Source: JBDSGC01 sp046594105 (GTDB lineage: Bacteria; Acidobacteriota; Thermoanaerobaculia; Gp7-AA8). Taken from it: a stretch of DNA of 11,377 bases. Below are positions 1-6,542 of the stretch, piece by piece (the first letter of the stretch is position 1; each line of letters starts with the position of its first letter). The position numbers and the translations under genes were made by a program. Below the pieces are notes generated by a model. It was not told the DNA's origin and searched no databases. It was given only the letters and a program-made list of their open reading frames with translations. The DNA lies in the NCBI GenBank assembly GCA_046594105.1, contig JBKJQB010000133.1, positions 1-11,377 on the forward strand, read 5' to 3'.

Positions 1-68
1 TGGGTCCAAAAAACCGCTCGGCTCTCCGGAAAGGGACTTCTGACATCCGGCAGTGGAGACCACCGTGC

Positions 69-74
69 TATTCT
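69..74 (+). promoter_or_regulatory. Possible -10 box for the pyr operon
   Basis: The hexamer TATTCT is followed directly by CCCGCC, an arrangement also seen near the starts of the KAS III-like and glpX genes of this window (TAGAAT/TAGAGT then a C-rich run ending CCCGCC). It would place transcription start near 81 and leave about 40 nt of leader before pyrR. That leader holds only a weak GCCC/GGGC hairpin (81-84 with 91-94). A CTGACA sequence at 40-45 resembles a -35 box but is 23 nt away, too far for a standard promoter. Inference from sequence only. Confidence 0.3.
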
Positions 75-120
75 CCCGCCGCCCTTTTCGGGGCAATTCC
101 ACGCAAAAAGTCAGGTCCGT

Positions 121-657
121 ATGAACGTCAAGAAACGACTGCTCGACGGCGCTCGCATGAACCGTGCGATCCGTCGAATGGCCATCGAAATCGTAGAGAA
201 GAACCGAGGCATCGAGGACCTCATCATCGTGGGAATCCGCAGCCGCGGAGTCCCCATTGGTGAGAGGCTGGCGAAAGAAATCGAAGCGATGGAGGGACGG
301 CCGGTGCCGTTCGGCATCCTGGACATCACCCTTTATCGCGACGATCTCACGACCATCGCGCCGCAACCGGTGGTCAAGCCCACCAAGCTGCCCGAGCCGA
401 TCGACGACAAGGTGGTGGTTCTGGTCGACGACGTTCTCTACACCGGCCGGACGGTGCGTGCTGCGCTCGACGCTCTGATCGACTTCGGAAGGCCGAAAGC
501 GGTGATGCTGGCCGTGCTGGTCGACCGTGGCCATCGCGAGCTGCCCATCCATGCCGACGTGATCGGGAAGACCGTGCCCACCGACGCCGACGAGGTCATC
601 AAGGTCAAGCTGGCCGAGACCGACGGCGAAGACGAAGTGTTGATCATGGAGAAGTGA
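121..657 (+). CDS. pyrR: PyrR, bifunctional pyrimidine operon regulator / uracil phosphoribosyltransferase
   Basis: PyrR is a cytoplasmic RNA-binding attenuator of pyr genes that responds to UMP/UTP. Family members often also convert uracil and PRPP to UMP. The 178-residue length is normal. The PRPP-binding loop of type I phosphoribosyltransferases is seen at residues 98-113 (VVVLVDDVLYTGRT), and the family signature DRGHRELPIHADVIGK lies at 135-150. The IVGIRSRGVPIGERLA block at 36-51 matches the substrate-pocket strand and helix. The ATG at 121 is the first in frame; only a weak AGG (113-115) precedes it. It is the first gene of a plus-strand operon, 106 bp ahead of pyrB. I could not find the conserved PyrR-binding hairpin (core CCNGAGAGG) in the 120 bp upstream, so the way it regulates here (attenuation or translational block) is open. 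Confidence 0.95.
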   Translation: MNVKKRLLDGARMNRAIRRMAIEIVEKNRGIEDLIIVGIRSRGVPIGERLAKEIEAMEGRPVPFGILDITLYRDDLTTIAPQPVVKPTKLPEPIDDKVVVLVDDVLYTGRTVRAALDALIDFGRPKAVMLAVLVDRGHRELPIHADVIGKTVPTDADEVIKVKLAETDGEDEVLIMEK

Positions 658-763
658 GGGGATTCAAGAGACGTTGCATGGCCAGCGAAAACCCCCGTCA
701 TCCCGAGCTGAGGACAACGCGTTCTGCCGTTGAGATCTTGATGAGACTTGCTCCCTCTCGCCG
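658..763 (+). other. pyrR-pyrB spacer
   Basis: This 106-bp spacer is longer than the other operon junctions, which overlap. It holds CGTCATCCCGAGC at 696-708, matching 12 of 13 bases of the CGTCATCCTGAGC found in the palindrome arms at the window end, so it may carry a decayed copy of the same dispersed repeat. I see no clear terminator, no good ribosome binding site before pyrB and no convincing promoter. It is a candidate place for PyrR or attenuation control, but no structure supports that. Confidence 0.3.
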
Positions 764-1708
764 ATGACCATTCCCACCACCTCGCTGCGGACCAAAGACC
801 TTCTGGGGATTGAGTCGCTCACTCCAAAGGAGATCGAGCTGATCCTGGACACGGCCGAAGGGTTCAAGGAAGTGAGCGAGCGGCCGGTGAAAAAAGTTCC
901 TGCACTGCGCGGCCAGCTGGTGATCAACCTGTTCATGGAGGCCTCCACCCGCACGCGCGTCTCCTTCGAAATCGCGGAGAAACGGCTCTCTGCCGACACC
1001 CTCAACTTCGCTGCCTCCGGCTCCGCGGTGGAAAAAGGGGAGACCCTCATCGATACGGCGCAGAACCTGATGGCCATGCATCCCGACATGATTGTGATCC
1101 GGCACAAGCATCCCGGCGCCCCGAAGATGCTGGCCGACCGACTGCCGGCCTCCGTCATCAACGCGGGCGACGGTGCGCACGAGCACCCCACCCAGGCCCT
1201 CCTCGACGCCTTCACCATCCGGGAGCGGCTGGGGCGTCTGGCCGGGCTGAACGTGTCGATCATCGGCGACATCGCCCACTCGCGCGTGGTGCGCTCGAAC
1301 ATTCATCTGCTCACGAAGATGAAGGCCAGGGTCACCCTGGCGGCGCCGCCGACGCTGATGCCGGCGGAGATCGAGCGGATGGGGGTGCGGGTGGTCCGCT
1401 CGCTCGACGAAGCCCTCGAGGGGGCCGACGTGATCATGATGCTGCGCATCCAGCTGGAGCGGCAGGGCAAGCTGAGCTTCCCGTCGCTCCGGGAGTACTA
1501 CAACACCTTCGGCCTGACCCCCGAGCGACTCCGCCGCGCCAGCGACGACGTCATCGTGATGCATCCCGGCCCCATGAATCGCGGCGTGGAGATTGCCTCC
1601 GATGTCGCGGATGGCCCGTGGTCGGTGATCCTCGAGCAGGTCACCAACGGCGTCGCCGTCCGCATGGCGGTGCTCTATCTCCTTGGCGCCGGGCGGGGAA
1701 GCGAGTGA
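764..1708 (+). CDS. pyrB: PyrB, aspartate carbamoyltransferase catalytic chain
   Basis: The enzyme condenses carbamoyl phosphate with L-aspartate to N-carbamoyl-aspartate, the second step of UMP synthesis, as a cytoplasmic trimer. Its 314 residues fit the family. Carbamoyl-phosphate ligands are visible: STRTR at 61-65 and HPTQALLD at 141-148. The flexible loop SGSAVEKGET (85-94) brings in K91. The aspartate domain shows GDIAHSRVVRSN (168-179), the MLRIQLER stretch (226-233) and HPGPMNRGVEI (267-277). The ATG at 764 is the only usable start, because an in-frame TGA lies at 731-733. No clear ribosome binding site precedes it. The stop codon overlaps the chosen pyrC start (TGATG at 1706-1710), so translation is probably coupled. 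No regulatory PyrI chain lies nearby, so a PyrI-independent enzyme, perhaps partnered with PyrC, is more likely; that is inference. Confidence 0.97.
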   Translation: MTIPTTSLRTKDLLGIESLTPKEIELILDTAEGFKEVSERPVKKVPALRGQLVINLFMEASTRTRVSFEIAEKRLSADTLNFAASGSAVEKGETLIDTAQNLMAMHPDMIVIRHKHPGAPKMLADRLPASVINAGDGAHEHPTQALLDAFTIRERLGRLAGLNVSIIGDIAHSRVVRSNIHLLTKMKARVTLAAPPTLMPAEIERMGVRVVRSLDEALEGADVIMMLRIQLERQGKLSFPSLREYYNTFGLTPERLRRASDDVIVMHPGPMNRGVEIASDVADGPWSVILEQVTNGVAVRMAVLYLLGAGRGSE

Positions 1709-3078
1709 TGAGAGGAACAACCTCGGAACCGATGAACCTCCTCATCCGCAACGGCCGCGTGGTGGACCCCAGTCAGGAGTTGGACGGAAAGTTCGACGTC
1801 CTGATCGAAGAGGGTGCCATCGCCCGCGTGGATCGCCGCATCCAGGCCGATGGCATCGACACCATCGACGCGGAGGGCCTGCTGGTTACGCCCGGCCTGA
1901 TCGACCTGCACACGCATCTGCGGGAACCGGGGCAGGAGCACAAGGAAACGATCGCCAGCGGGACGCGGGCCGCGGTTGCCGGCGGCTACACCGCGGTCTG
2001 CGCCATGGCCAACACCGTTCCTCCCAACGACGAGCGGGCAGTGACCGAGATGATGCTGGCCGAGGCGGCGCGTCACGGCGCCTGCCGCGTCTATCCGATC
2101 GGAGCGGTCAGCCGCGGGTTGAAGGGGGAGGCGCTGGCCGAACTGGCCGACCTCCGTGCCGGTGGGTGCGTTGCGGTCAGCGACGACGGCAAGCCGGTCT
2201 ACAACGCACAGCTGATGCGCCGTGCCCTGGAGTACTGCTCCATGCTGGACATCCCGGTGATCGCGCACGAAGAGGATGCCGATCTCACGGAGGGCGGCGT
2301 CATGCACGAAGGCTACTACTCCACGCTGCTGGGTTTGAGCGGGATGCCGGCGTCATCCGAGGAGACCATGGTGGCCCGCGACGTGATCCTGGCGCGGCTG
2401 ACCGGAGCGCATCTGCACATCGCTCATCTTTCCACCGCGGGTGCGGTCGATGCGGTGCGCTCGGCCCGTGCGGCCGGGGTTCGGGTCACCTGCGAGGTGA
2501 CGCCGCATCACCTCGCGCTGGAAGATGAGCTTCTGCAGTCGTTCTCCACCAATCTCAAGATGAACCCGCCGCTGCGATCGCCGGAACATCGGAAGGCCAT
2601 CCTGGAAGGAATCGCTGATGGCACGGTGGACGCGATTGCCACCGATCATGCCCCCCATCACTTCGACGAGAAAAACGTGGAATTCGATCTGGCGCCGTTC
2701 GGTGTGATCGGTCTGGAGACGGCCTTCGCGGTGTCGTATGGAGAGCTCGTGTTGAAAAAGGTCATCGGCATGAGCCGGCTGATCGATCTGATGTCCTGTG
2801 GGCCGGCGCGGATCTTCCGGCTCCCGGGCGGAACGCTCGCCGTGGGGAGCAGCGGCGACGTGGCCCTGTTCGATCTCCAGGGATCGGCCATCGTCGCTCC
2901 ACCATTCGCTTCCAAGGCCACCAACACGCCATTCGCCGGACAGACCTTGCGCGGGCGTACGGTGGCCACCATCGTGGGGGGAGTGCTGCGATACGGATCC
3001 TCCGCGCGCGTGCCGCTGGCTGCAGCAGTGAAGGAAGCACGCCGGACGAAACCGAAGGGTCGAAAGGGGCCGACGTGA
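1708..3078 (+). CDS. pyrC: PyrC, dihydroorotase (type I, zinc)
   Basis: Dihydroorotase cyclises N-carbamoyl-aspartate to dihydroorotate, the third step of UMP synthesis. Amidohydrolase metal ligands are in place: DLHTHLREPG with H68 and H70, the VSDDGKP block (D159/D160) giving the bridging aspartate typical of type I enzymes, H187 in IAHEED, H240 in HIAHLST and D313 in ATDHAPH. The product is active-looking and complete. I chose the ATG at 1708 because GGGGAA (1695-1700) sits 7 nt upstream and the start overlaps the pyrB stop. An ATG at 1732 (MNLLIRNGRVVDP) matches where homologues usually begin and is the main alternative, shortening the protein by 8 residues. The C-terminus carries a basic tail (KEARRTKPKGRKGPT) of unknown role. 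The stop overlaps the GTG of the next gene. Confidence 0.96.
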   Translation: MRGTTSEPMNLLIRNGRVVDPSQELDGKFDVLIEEGAIARVDRRIQADGIDTIDAEGLLVTPGLIDLHTHLREPGQEHKETIASGTRAAVAGGYTAVCAMANTVPPNDERAVTEMMLAEAARHGACRVYPIGAVSRGLKGEALAELADLRAGGCVAVSDDGKPVYNAQLMRRALEYCSMLDIPVIAHEEDADLTEGGVMHEGYYSTLLGLSGMPASSEETMVARDVILARLTGAHLHIAHLSTAGAVDAVRSARAAGVRVTCEVTPHHLALEDELLQSFSTNLKMNPPLRSPEHRKAILEGIADGTVDAIATDHAPHHFDEKNVEFDLAPFGVIGLETAFAVSYGELVLKKVIGMSRLIDLMSCGPARIFRLPGGTLAVGSSGDVALFDLQGSAIVAPPFASKATNTPFAGQTLRGRTVATIVGGVLRYGSSARVPLAAAVKEARRTKPKGRKGPT

Positions 3079-3473
3079 GCAGCGAGCCCTCGCACCCGAT
3101 GAAGCGGGTGGTCATCGTCGATGACTCGCCCGCCTTCTGCGATCTGTGGTCGGGGTTCTTGCTGGAGAGGTACGCGGCGGTGGCCAGGGTGGAGACGTAC
3201 AGCCATCCCTACGATGCCTTGCCGAAGATCGACGACACCATCGACCTGCTGATCGTGGATCTGGAAATGCCGGGAATGGACGGCAAGAAGTTTGTGGACT
3301 ACGCCCGACAGAAGGGTGTGCCCGCCCAGCGCATCATCGTGACCTCTTCGCATTCTGCCGAGGAGTTGCACCAGCGGTTTCGGATTGGCGAGACCATCGC
3401 GGTGATCAACAAGACCGAAGCGAAGCAGCAGCAGGCCTTTCTGATGATCCTCGACTCGGTGATGCGGAAGTAG
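3075..3473 (+). CDS. Single-domain response regulator (CheY-like receiver)
   Basis: A 132-residue protein made only of a receiver domain: acidic pair D16-D17, phospho-acceptor D62 in LLIVDLEMPGMDG, switch residue T90 in IIVTSS and conserved lysine K113. There is no output domain, so it probably acts by protein contact or as a phosphate carrier. Usually K is followed by P; here it is KTEA, a small deviation. The GTG at 3075 overlaps the pyrC stop (GTGA), which implies coupled translation in the pyr operon. An ATG at 3099 (MKRVVIVDDS) is an alternative start fitting the domain edge closely. No histidine kinase lies in the window. A link with pyrimidine synthesis is implied only by position. The partner and output are unknown. 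Confidence 0.9.
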   Translation: MSSEPSHPMKRVVIVDDSPAFCDLWSGFLLERYAAVARVETYSHPYDALPKIDDTIDLLIVDLEMPGMDGKKFVDYARQKGVPAQRIIVTSSHSAEELHQRFRIGETIAVINKTEAKQQQAFLMILDSVMRK

Positions 3474-3494
3474 CGGTCGGATCAGGAACCGACC

Positions 3495-3584
3495 CCTGGC
3501 CGGCACGGCCGGCGGCGCTGGTTGCCCAAAGGCTCCGCCAAGATCACGCTCCAAGAAGTTCTGCCGCGCAGGCTCCTAGCCCGC
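3495..3584 (+). repeat. Dispersed intergenic repeat, copy A
   Basis: This stretch aligns with the reverse complement of 6915-7002 at about 79 of 90 positions (9 substitutions, 2 one-base gaps, counted by hand). It begins with a strong hairpin, GCCGGC-ACG-GCCGGC at 3499-3513, and ends with the small palindrome CTGCCGCGCAG (3561-3571). Copy A starts 22 bp after the stop of the receiver gene and lies at a convergent gene junction. Its last nine bases are shared with the foldback element that follows. No reading frame is conserved in a convincing way, so I regard it as non-coding. The first hairpin could act as a terminator, although no T-run follows. Confidence 0.8.
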
Positions 3585-3759
3585 ATTTCTCACACCGTCC
3601 GTCGCCAGGGCGCGCAAAGTGGCTGGGATGCGAGGCGCGCGAAAGGAAGCGCGACGACGGCGTACTGCACGGTACGTCGAGGAGCGATTCCGAGCGCAAC
3701 GAAGCAGTCGAGCCACTTTGCGCGTCCGCAGCAGGATGGGTGTGAGAAATGCGGGCTAG
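3576..3759. mobile_element. 184-bp foldback element (MITE-like) with perfect 21-bp terminal inverted repeats
   Basis: The ends 3576-3596 and 3739-3759 are perfect inverted repeats of 21 bp. Each outer end is the self-complementary CTAG, followed by CCCGCATTTCTCACACC on the left. A second perfect pair, CGCGCAAAGTGGCT (3611-3624) and its complement (3711-3724), lies inside, separated from the ends by 14 bases on each side. The core contains hairpins CGCGC/GCGCG (3636-3640 with 3649-3653) and CGTAC/GTACG (3661-3665 with 3672-3676). It encodes no transposase. The CTAG ends could be a 4-bp target duplication, as known for some IS5-family insertions, leaving 17-bp terminal repeats; that is inference. 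A structured RNA or bidirectional terminator are alternatives. Confidence 0.75.
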
Positions 3760-3807
3760 CTGCGGCCAGGGGAGCAGAAATTCAAGAGGACGCCGGATCG
3801 TGTGTCT

Positions 3808-5034
3808 CTACAACAACGAAGAGGGCAGCCGGGGCGACGACAGCAGCTCCTCGAACAACGACCACCGTTTGTTCCGATCCCCTCCCGCCCTCCGCTCGAT
3901 CGACGCGGCCACCAGATCCCTGCCGAGGTTGTAGTTGATGACGTAGCTGCGGTACTGGTCGATGAAGGCCACTCGCTGCCGGGCGCGCTCCGGGGACATC
4001 AGCGCATAAGAGACCAGCCACTCCATTGCACCGTGACCATCGATCGCGCCGTCGAGATATTGCCGCGCCGCCTCGTTCCCGGCATAAGACAACTTCGCCA
4101 CGAGGCTGTGCACACGGTAATAGGCCGCCGCGCGGCCGGGATCGAGACCGGCGAGAGGAAACAGCCGGTCGCGCTCAAACTCCAGACGCTCGCCGGCGGG
4201 AAAGGCGACCTCCACTCCGTAATTCGCGCTTCCTTCCGCAATGAGCGATTGAGGACTGAACAGCGCGTACACCGAGAACTCCACCCATCCTCGGTCCCTG
4301 ACCAGATGTTTTTCCAGAAGAACGTTGTAGACGTGATGTCCCGGATATCCCTCATGGCCGGCCAGATCAATGGCCCTGTCGATGAAGACCGGAAGGTCCG
4401 TATTCACCTGCACCACGCTCCGGTATCCACCCTGATACCAGTTGTATCCGCTCCAGGACTTTCCGGTCACCATCTCCACCACCAGCGCTTCTCCAGCGGG
4501 AAGCTCGATGTGCGCGCGCGTACGCTCGCGGCAGGCGCGGAGAGCTTCGTCGAACACCGCAGTCAGCCGATCGAGCGGGATGACGAACGACCGCTGGAAC
4601 CGTTCGAATCGCGCCGACAGCGGGCCTGACCCCGGCAACTCGTGGGCCAGATCCTCGAGGAGCGCCGAAAAGAATTCGGCGGAGTGATGCGGCGCCACCG
4701 CGTCGTAGAGCGCCTCCGATTCCTCATCGAAGGAGAGCCGCAGCCCGAGAAGAATCTTCGCCCGGGTGATCAGCGCGGCGGTCTGCCCTGCCAGGTAGCT
4801 CTGGCGCAGACGGAGCATCGCGTCGTCGCCAGCGGAAGCGGACCCGATCGCGGTCCCCAGGGCCACGGCGTCGTCCGCAATCGACTGCAGTCCTGCCGCG
4901 TTTTCATCGGCCTCCCTCCACTCCGGAGGGCCGTAGTACGCATCCACGAAGTCGCGGTCGTGGCGTCCCAGGGCCAGCACCAGACGCACGTAGCGCTCGC
5001 CCAGCGGATCGAACGATCGGGCGGGCGGAATCAT
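3808..5034 (-). CDS. DUF885-like zinc metallopeptidase family protein
   Basis: A 408-residue protein with no signal peptide, so presumably cytoplasmic. The key motif is HEGYPGHH at 227-234, the HExxPGHH form of the zinc-binding motif seen in DUF885-type putative peptidases. The glutamate in LIAEGSANYG (E267) is placed like the third zinc ligand of gluzincins. The RSYVINYNLGRD stretch (362-373) near the C-terminus is also typical. The N-terminal half is predicted mainly helical. The substrate is unknown; family proteins are usually annotated only as hypothetical or as probable peptidases. It begins 31 bp after the lipoprotein gene upstream and is likely co-transcribed with it. A weak GAG precedes the ATG. 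Peptidase activity is inferred from the motif alone. Confidence 0.85.
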   Translation of the reverse strand: MIPPARSFDPLGERYVRLVLALGRHDRDFVDAYYGPPEWREADENAAGLQSIADDAVALGTAIGSASAGDDAMLRLRQSYLAGQTAALITRAKILLGLRLSFDEESEALYDAVAPHHSAEFFSALLEDLAHELPGSGPLSARFERFQRSFVIPLDRLTAVFDEALRACRERTRAHIELPAGEALVVEMVTGKSWSGYNWYQGGYRSVVQVNTDLPVFIDRAIDLAGHEGYPGHHVYNVLLEKHLVRDRGWVEFSVYALFSPQSLIAEGSANYGVEVAFPAGERLEFERDRLFPLAGLDPGRAAAYYRVHSLVAKLSYAGNEAARQYLDGAIDGHGAMEWLVSYALMSPERARQRVAFIDQYRSYVINYNLGRDLVAASIERRAGGDRNKRWSLFEELLSSPRLPSSLL

Positions 5035-5065
5035 CGGATTCTCAACGAGTGGCGGGCGTGAGATC

Positions 5066-6187
5066 TCAATGCCTCCCTCGCGGCGCTGGTTGCGGAGCCG
5101 GATCGGCAGCCGCGTATGCGTCGCCGATCACCCGCTCGGCCGGCTTGTGCTCAAAGGCGAACTCCATCTCGTTCGCGTCGGCATGATCGGGATAAGACTC
5201 CCACTTCCAGAGAAAGGCGCCCTCCAGCCAGGGCTGCGTCCAGACCGCGCTGAAAAACGCTGCGAACGCGTCGGCCTGAAGCTGCAGGTTCACCCGCTGG
5301 CCCGATTCCTCCCAGGGCTTCTCCGTGGCGAAGTCGCGGCTGGCATAGCCGAGCTCCGTGATCAGGATGGGGCGGTGTGTGCGACCGGAGAGCTCCTCCA
5401 GCCGTTTGGCAATCGGCCGCCATCCGCTTTCGATCGTAGCGCGGGAGGGAGAGGCTTCTTCGGAGAGAGGAAAATAGGCGCTCAACCCGATCGCGTCGAG
5501 CGCATCCCAGAAAGGCACGTCGAACACTTCCTCGAGATTCGCGCCGTAGGTGAGCCGTCCACGATAGACCTTGCGGACGTCGGCGATCAGAGCGCGCCAC
5601 TCAGCCTCACGCTGCGAAGCGATGGTCAATTCATTGCCGATGCACAACATCTCCGCGTGGGTGGATTCCGCCATGGCCGCATAGTGCAGGATGAATGCGC
5701 GGTACGCGGCGAACCACGCGGCCCAGCGCACATCGGAATCCTGATGAATGGATCCCGGCCATTCCGGTGGGCGCAACCACAGATGAGGCTTGAGGAGGAC
5801 GCGCATTCCCAGGCTATGGGCTTGGGCGATCACGCCGCGCACGGCTTCGTCGGTCTCGCCGATCCCGTGGCCGTGATCGCCCCGCGTCCCGGTCCACAGA
5901 ATGTCGGTATCGTCCGCCTGCCGCTGGAAGCCGAACGGCGTCACCGCGATTGCGTTGACGTGCAGCGCCTGCAGGCGACGCAGCGAGTCGAGAGAGGCCT
6001 CGGAGCCGTAGCCCTTTCCTCGATTCATGGCATGAGCGAAATTCATCCCACGAGTTTTCCCCGGGTGGGGCACGGCGGTCGGGGCGGGGGCCGGGACCGC
6101 GGGGGGATCGGGTCGCCGGCCGCCCTCGGCGCCGTTGCAGGAGACTGCCATCAGCAGGGACACGATCATGATTGAGAGCCGCGGCAA
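5066..6187 (-). CDS. Probable lipoprotein glycoside hydrolase, GH113-like TIM barrel
   Basis: The N-terminus (MPRLSIMIVSLLMAVSC) looks like a lipoprotein signal with lipidated C17 after AVS; alanine at -3 is an imperfect lipobox. A proline/alanine-rich linker follows (27-42). The remainder resembles GH113-type (beta-mannanase-like) glycosidases: GMNFAH (47-52), the VNAIAVTPFGFQ strand (77-88), KPHLWLRP (133-140), CIGNEL with candidate acid/base E186, and ILITELGY with candidate nucleophile E278. FLWKWESYPD (325-334) supplies barrel-end aromatics. The 373-residue length fits. The start is uncertain: TTG at 6187 gives a positively charged signal peptide; ATG at 6169 would leave only ten residues before C17. 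Neither has a clear ribosome binding site. The substrate is not determinable. It is first in a two-gene unit with the metallopeptidase gene. Confidence 0.82.
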   Translation of the reverse strand: MPRLSIMIVSLLMAVSCNGAEGGRRPDPPAVPAPAPTAVPHPGKTRGMNFAHAMNRGKGYGSEASLDSLRRLQALHVNAIAVTPFGFQRQADDTDILWTGTRGDHGHGIGETDEAVRGVIAQAHSLGMRVLLKPHLWLRPPEWPGSIHQDSDVRWAAWFAAYRAFILHYAAMAESTHAEMLCIGNELTIASQREAEWRALIADVRKVYRGRLTYGANLEEVFDVPFWDALDAIGLSAYFPLSEEASPSRATIESGWRPIAKRLEELSGRTHRPILITELGYASRDFATEKPWEESGQRVNLQLQADAFAAFFSAVWTQPWLEGAFLWKWESYPDHADANEMEFAFEHKPAERVIGDAYAAADPAPQPAPRGRH

Positions 6188-6293
6188 GGGGGAATCATCT
6201 CATTGAAGGAGTACGACCTGCCCCCACCCGCCACCACGCCGCTTCCAGGAAACCACCACGAACGAGCCGGCGAAGCCCGGCGCAAGACCGTAG

Positions 6294-6313
6294 CCCCCGG
6301 CGCGAGCCGGGGG
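6294..6313. repeat. GC-rich hairpin with GNRA-type loop
   Basis: CCCCCGGC (6294-6301) pairs perfectly with GCCGGGGG (6306-6313) around a GCGA tetraloop, followed by TAAGCAG and a second partial TAGCCCCC (6321-6328). A smaller stem GCCGG/CCGGC (6266-6270 with 6277-6281) precedes it. The form is that of a dispersed intergenic palindrome. No T-run follows on either strand, so a terminator role is doubtful. Confidence 0.6.
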
Positions 6314-6337
6314 TAAGCAGTAGCCCCCCTGAATTTC

Positions 6338-6402
6338 AGCCCGCGTTGCGGGCGACACCGAGCGGTACTTGCGTCGCGTGTCGGTCGCCCGCCATGCGGG
6401 CT
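6338..6402. repeat. Imperfect 65-bp palindrome
   Basis: The left arm AGCCCGCGTTGCGGGCGACA (6338-6357) is matched by the reverse complement of the right arm (AGCCCGCATGGCGGGCGACC, 6383-6402) with a few mismatches, around a ~25-base centre. Each arm also has its own short inner palindrome (CCCGC with GCGGG). It is probably a dispersed repeat or a structured RNA; only one copy is present in this window. Confidence 0.55.
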
Positions 6403-6542
6403 TCGTTCCCGCGCTGGCTCTACTCTCCTGGAGTCGGAGCGGACGCGGCAGAGGTTATGCAGAGGCTCGGATCGATGTGGAGAAACTGGTGGTGTGCCTT
6501 GCCTGACCGCGTCAAAGCGCCGCAGAGGACGAGGACCTTCTG

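Larger units (their letters stand above)
6188..6542. other. Gene-free divergent spacer with hairpin cluster
   Basis: This 355-bp region separates the minus-strand lipoprotein gene from a plus-strand receiver gene and should contain both promoters. I cannot name a convincing -35/-10 pair for either. The left half holds three hairpins in a row (6266-6281, 6294-6313, 6338-6402). The right half (6403-6530) shows nothing recognisable; the short reading frames there look like chance. Just before the receiver gene, GAGGA at 6531-6535 makes a good ribosome binding site. Confidence 0.6.

Noticed and set aside
1618..1707. Longer PyrC N-terminus starting inside pyrB
   Set aside because: The added 30 residues are an out-of-frame reading of the pyrB end (arginine-rich, no family similarity); starts at 1708 or 1732 fit better.
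698..1720. Long minus-strand open frame (340 aa) opposite pyrB
   Set aside because: It is antisense to a gene with all family motifs; its translation is rich in H, R and G with no recognisable domain, typical of shadow frames in GC-rich DNA.
3474..3807. CRISPR array or integron attC site
   Set aside because: The repeats here are inverted, not regularly spaced direct repeats, and no cas or integrase gene or attC R-box pattern is seen.
3522..3938. 138-aa open frame across the foldback element
   Set aside because: It runs through perfect inverted repeats and into the metallopeptidase gene on the other strand; no ribosome binding site and no protein-like composition.
5069..6175. 368-aa plus-strand open frame opposite the lipoprotein gene
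   Set aside because: The minus strand encodes a protein with a signal peptide and glycosidase-like motifs; the plus frame shows no domain pattern.
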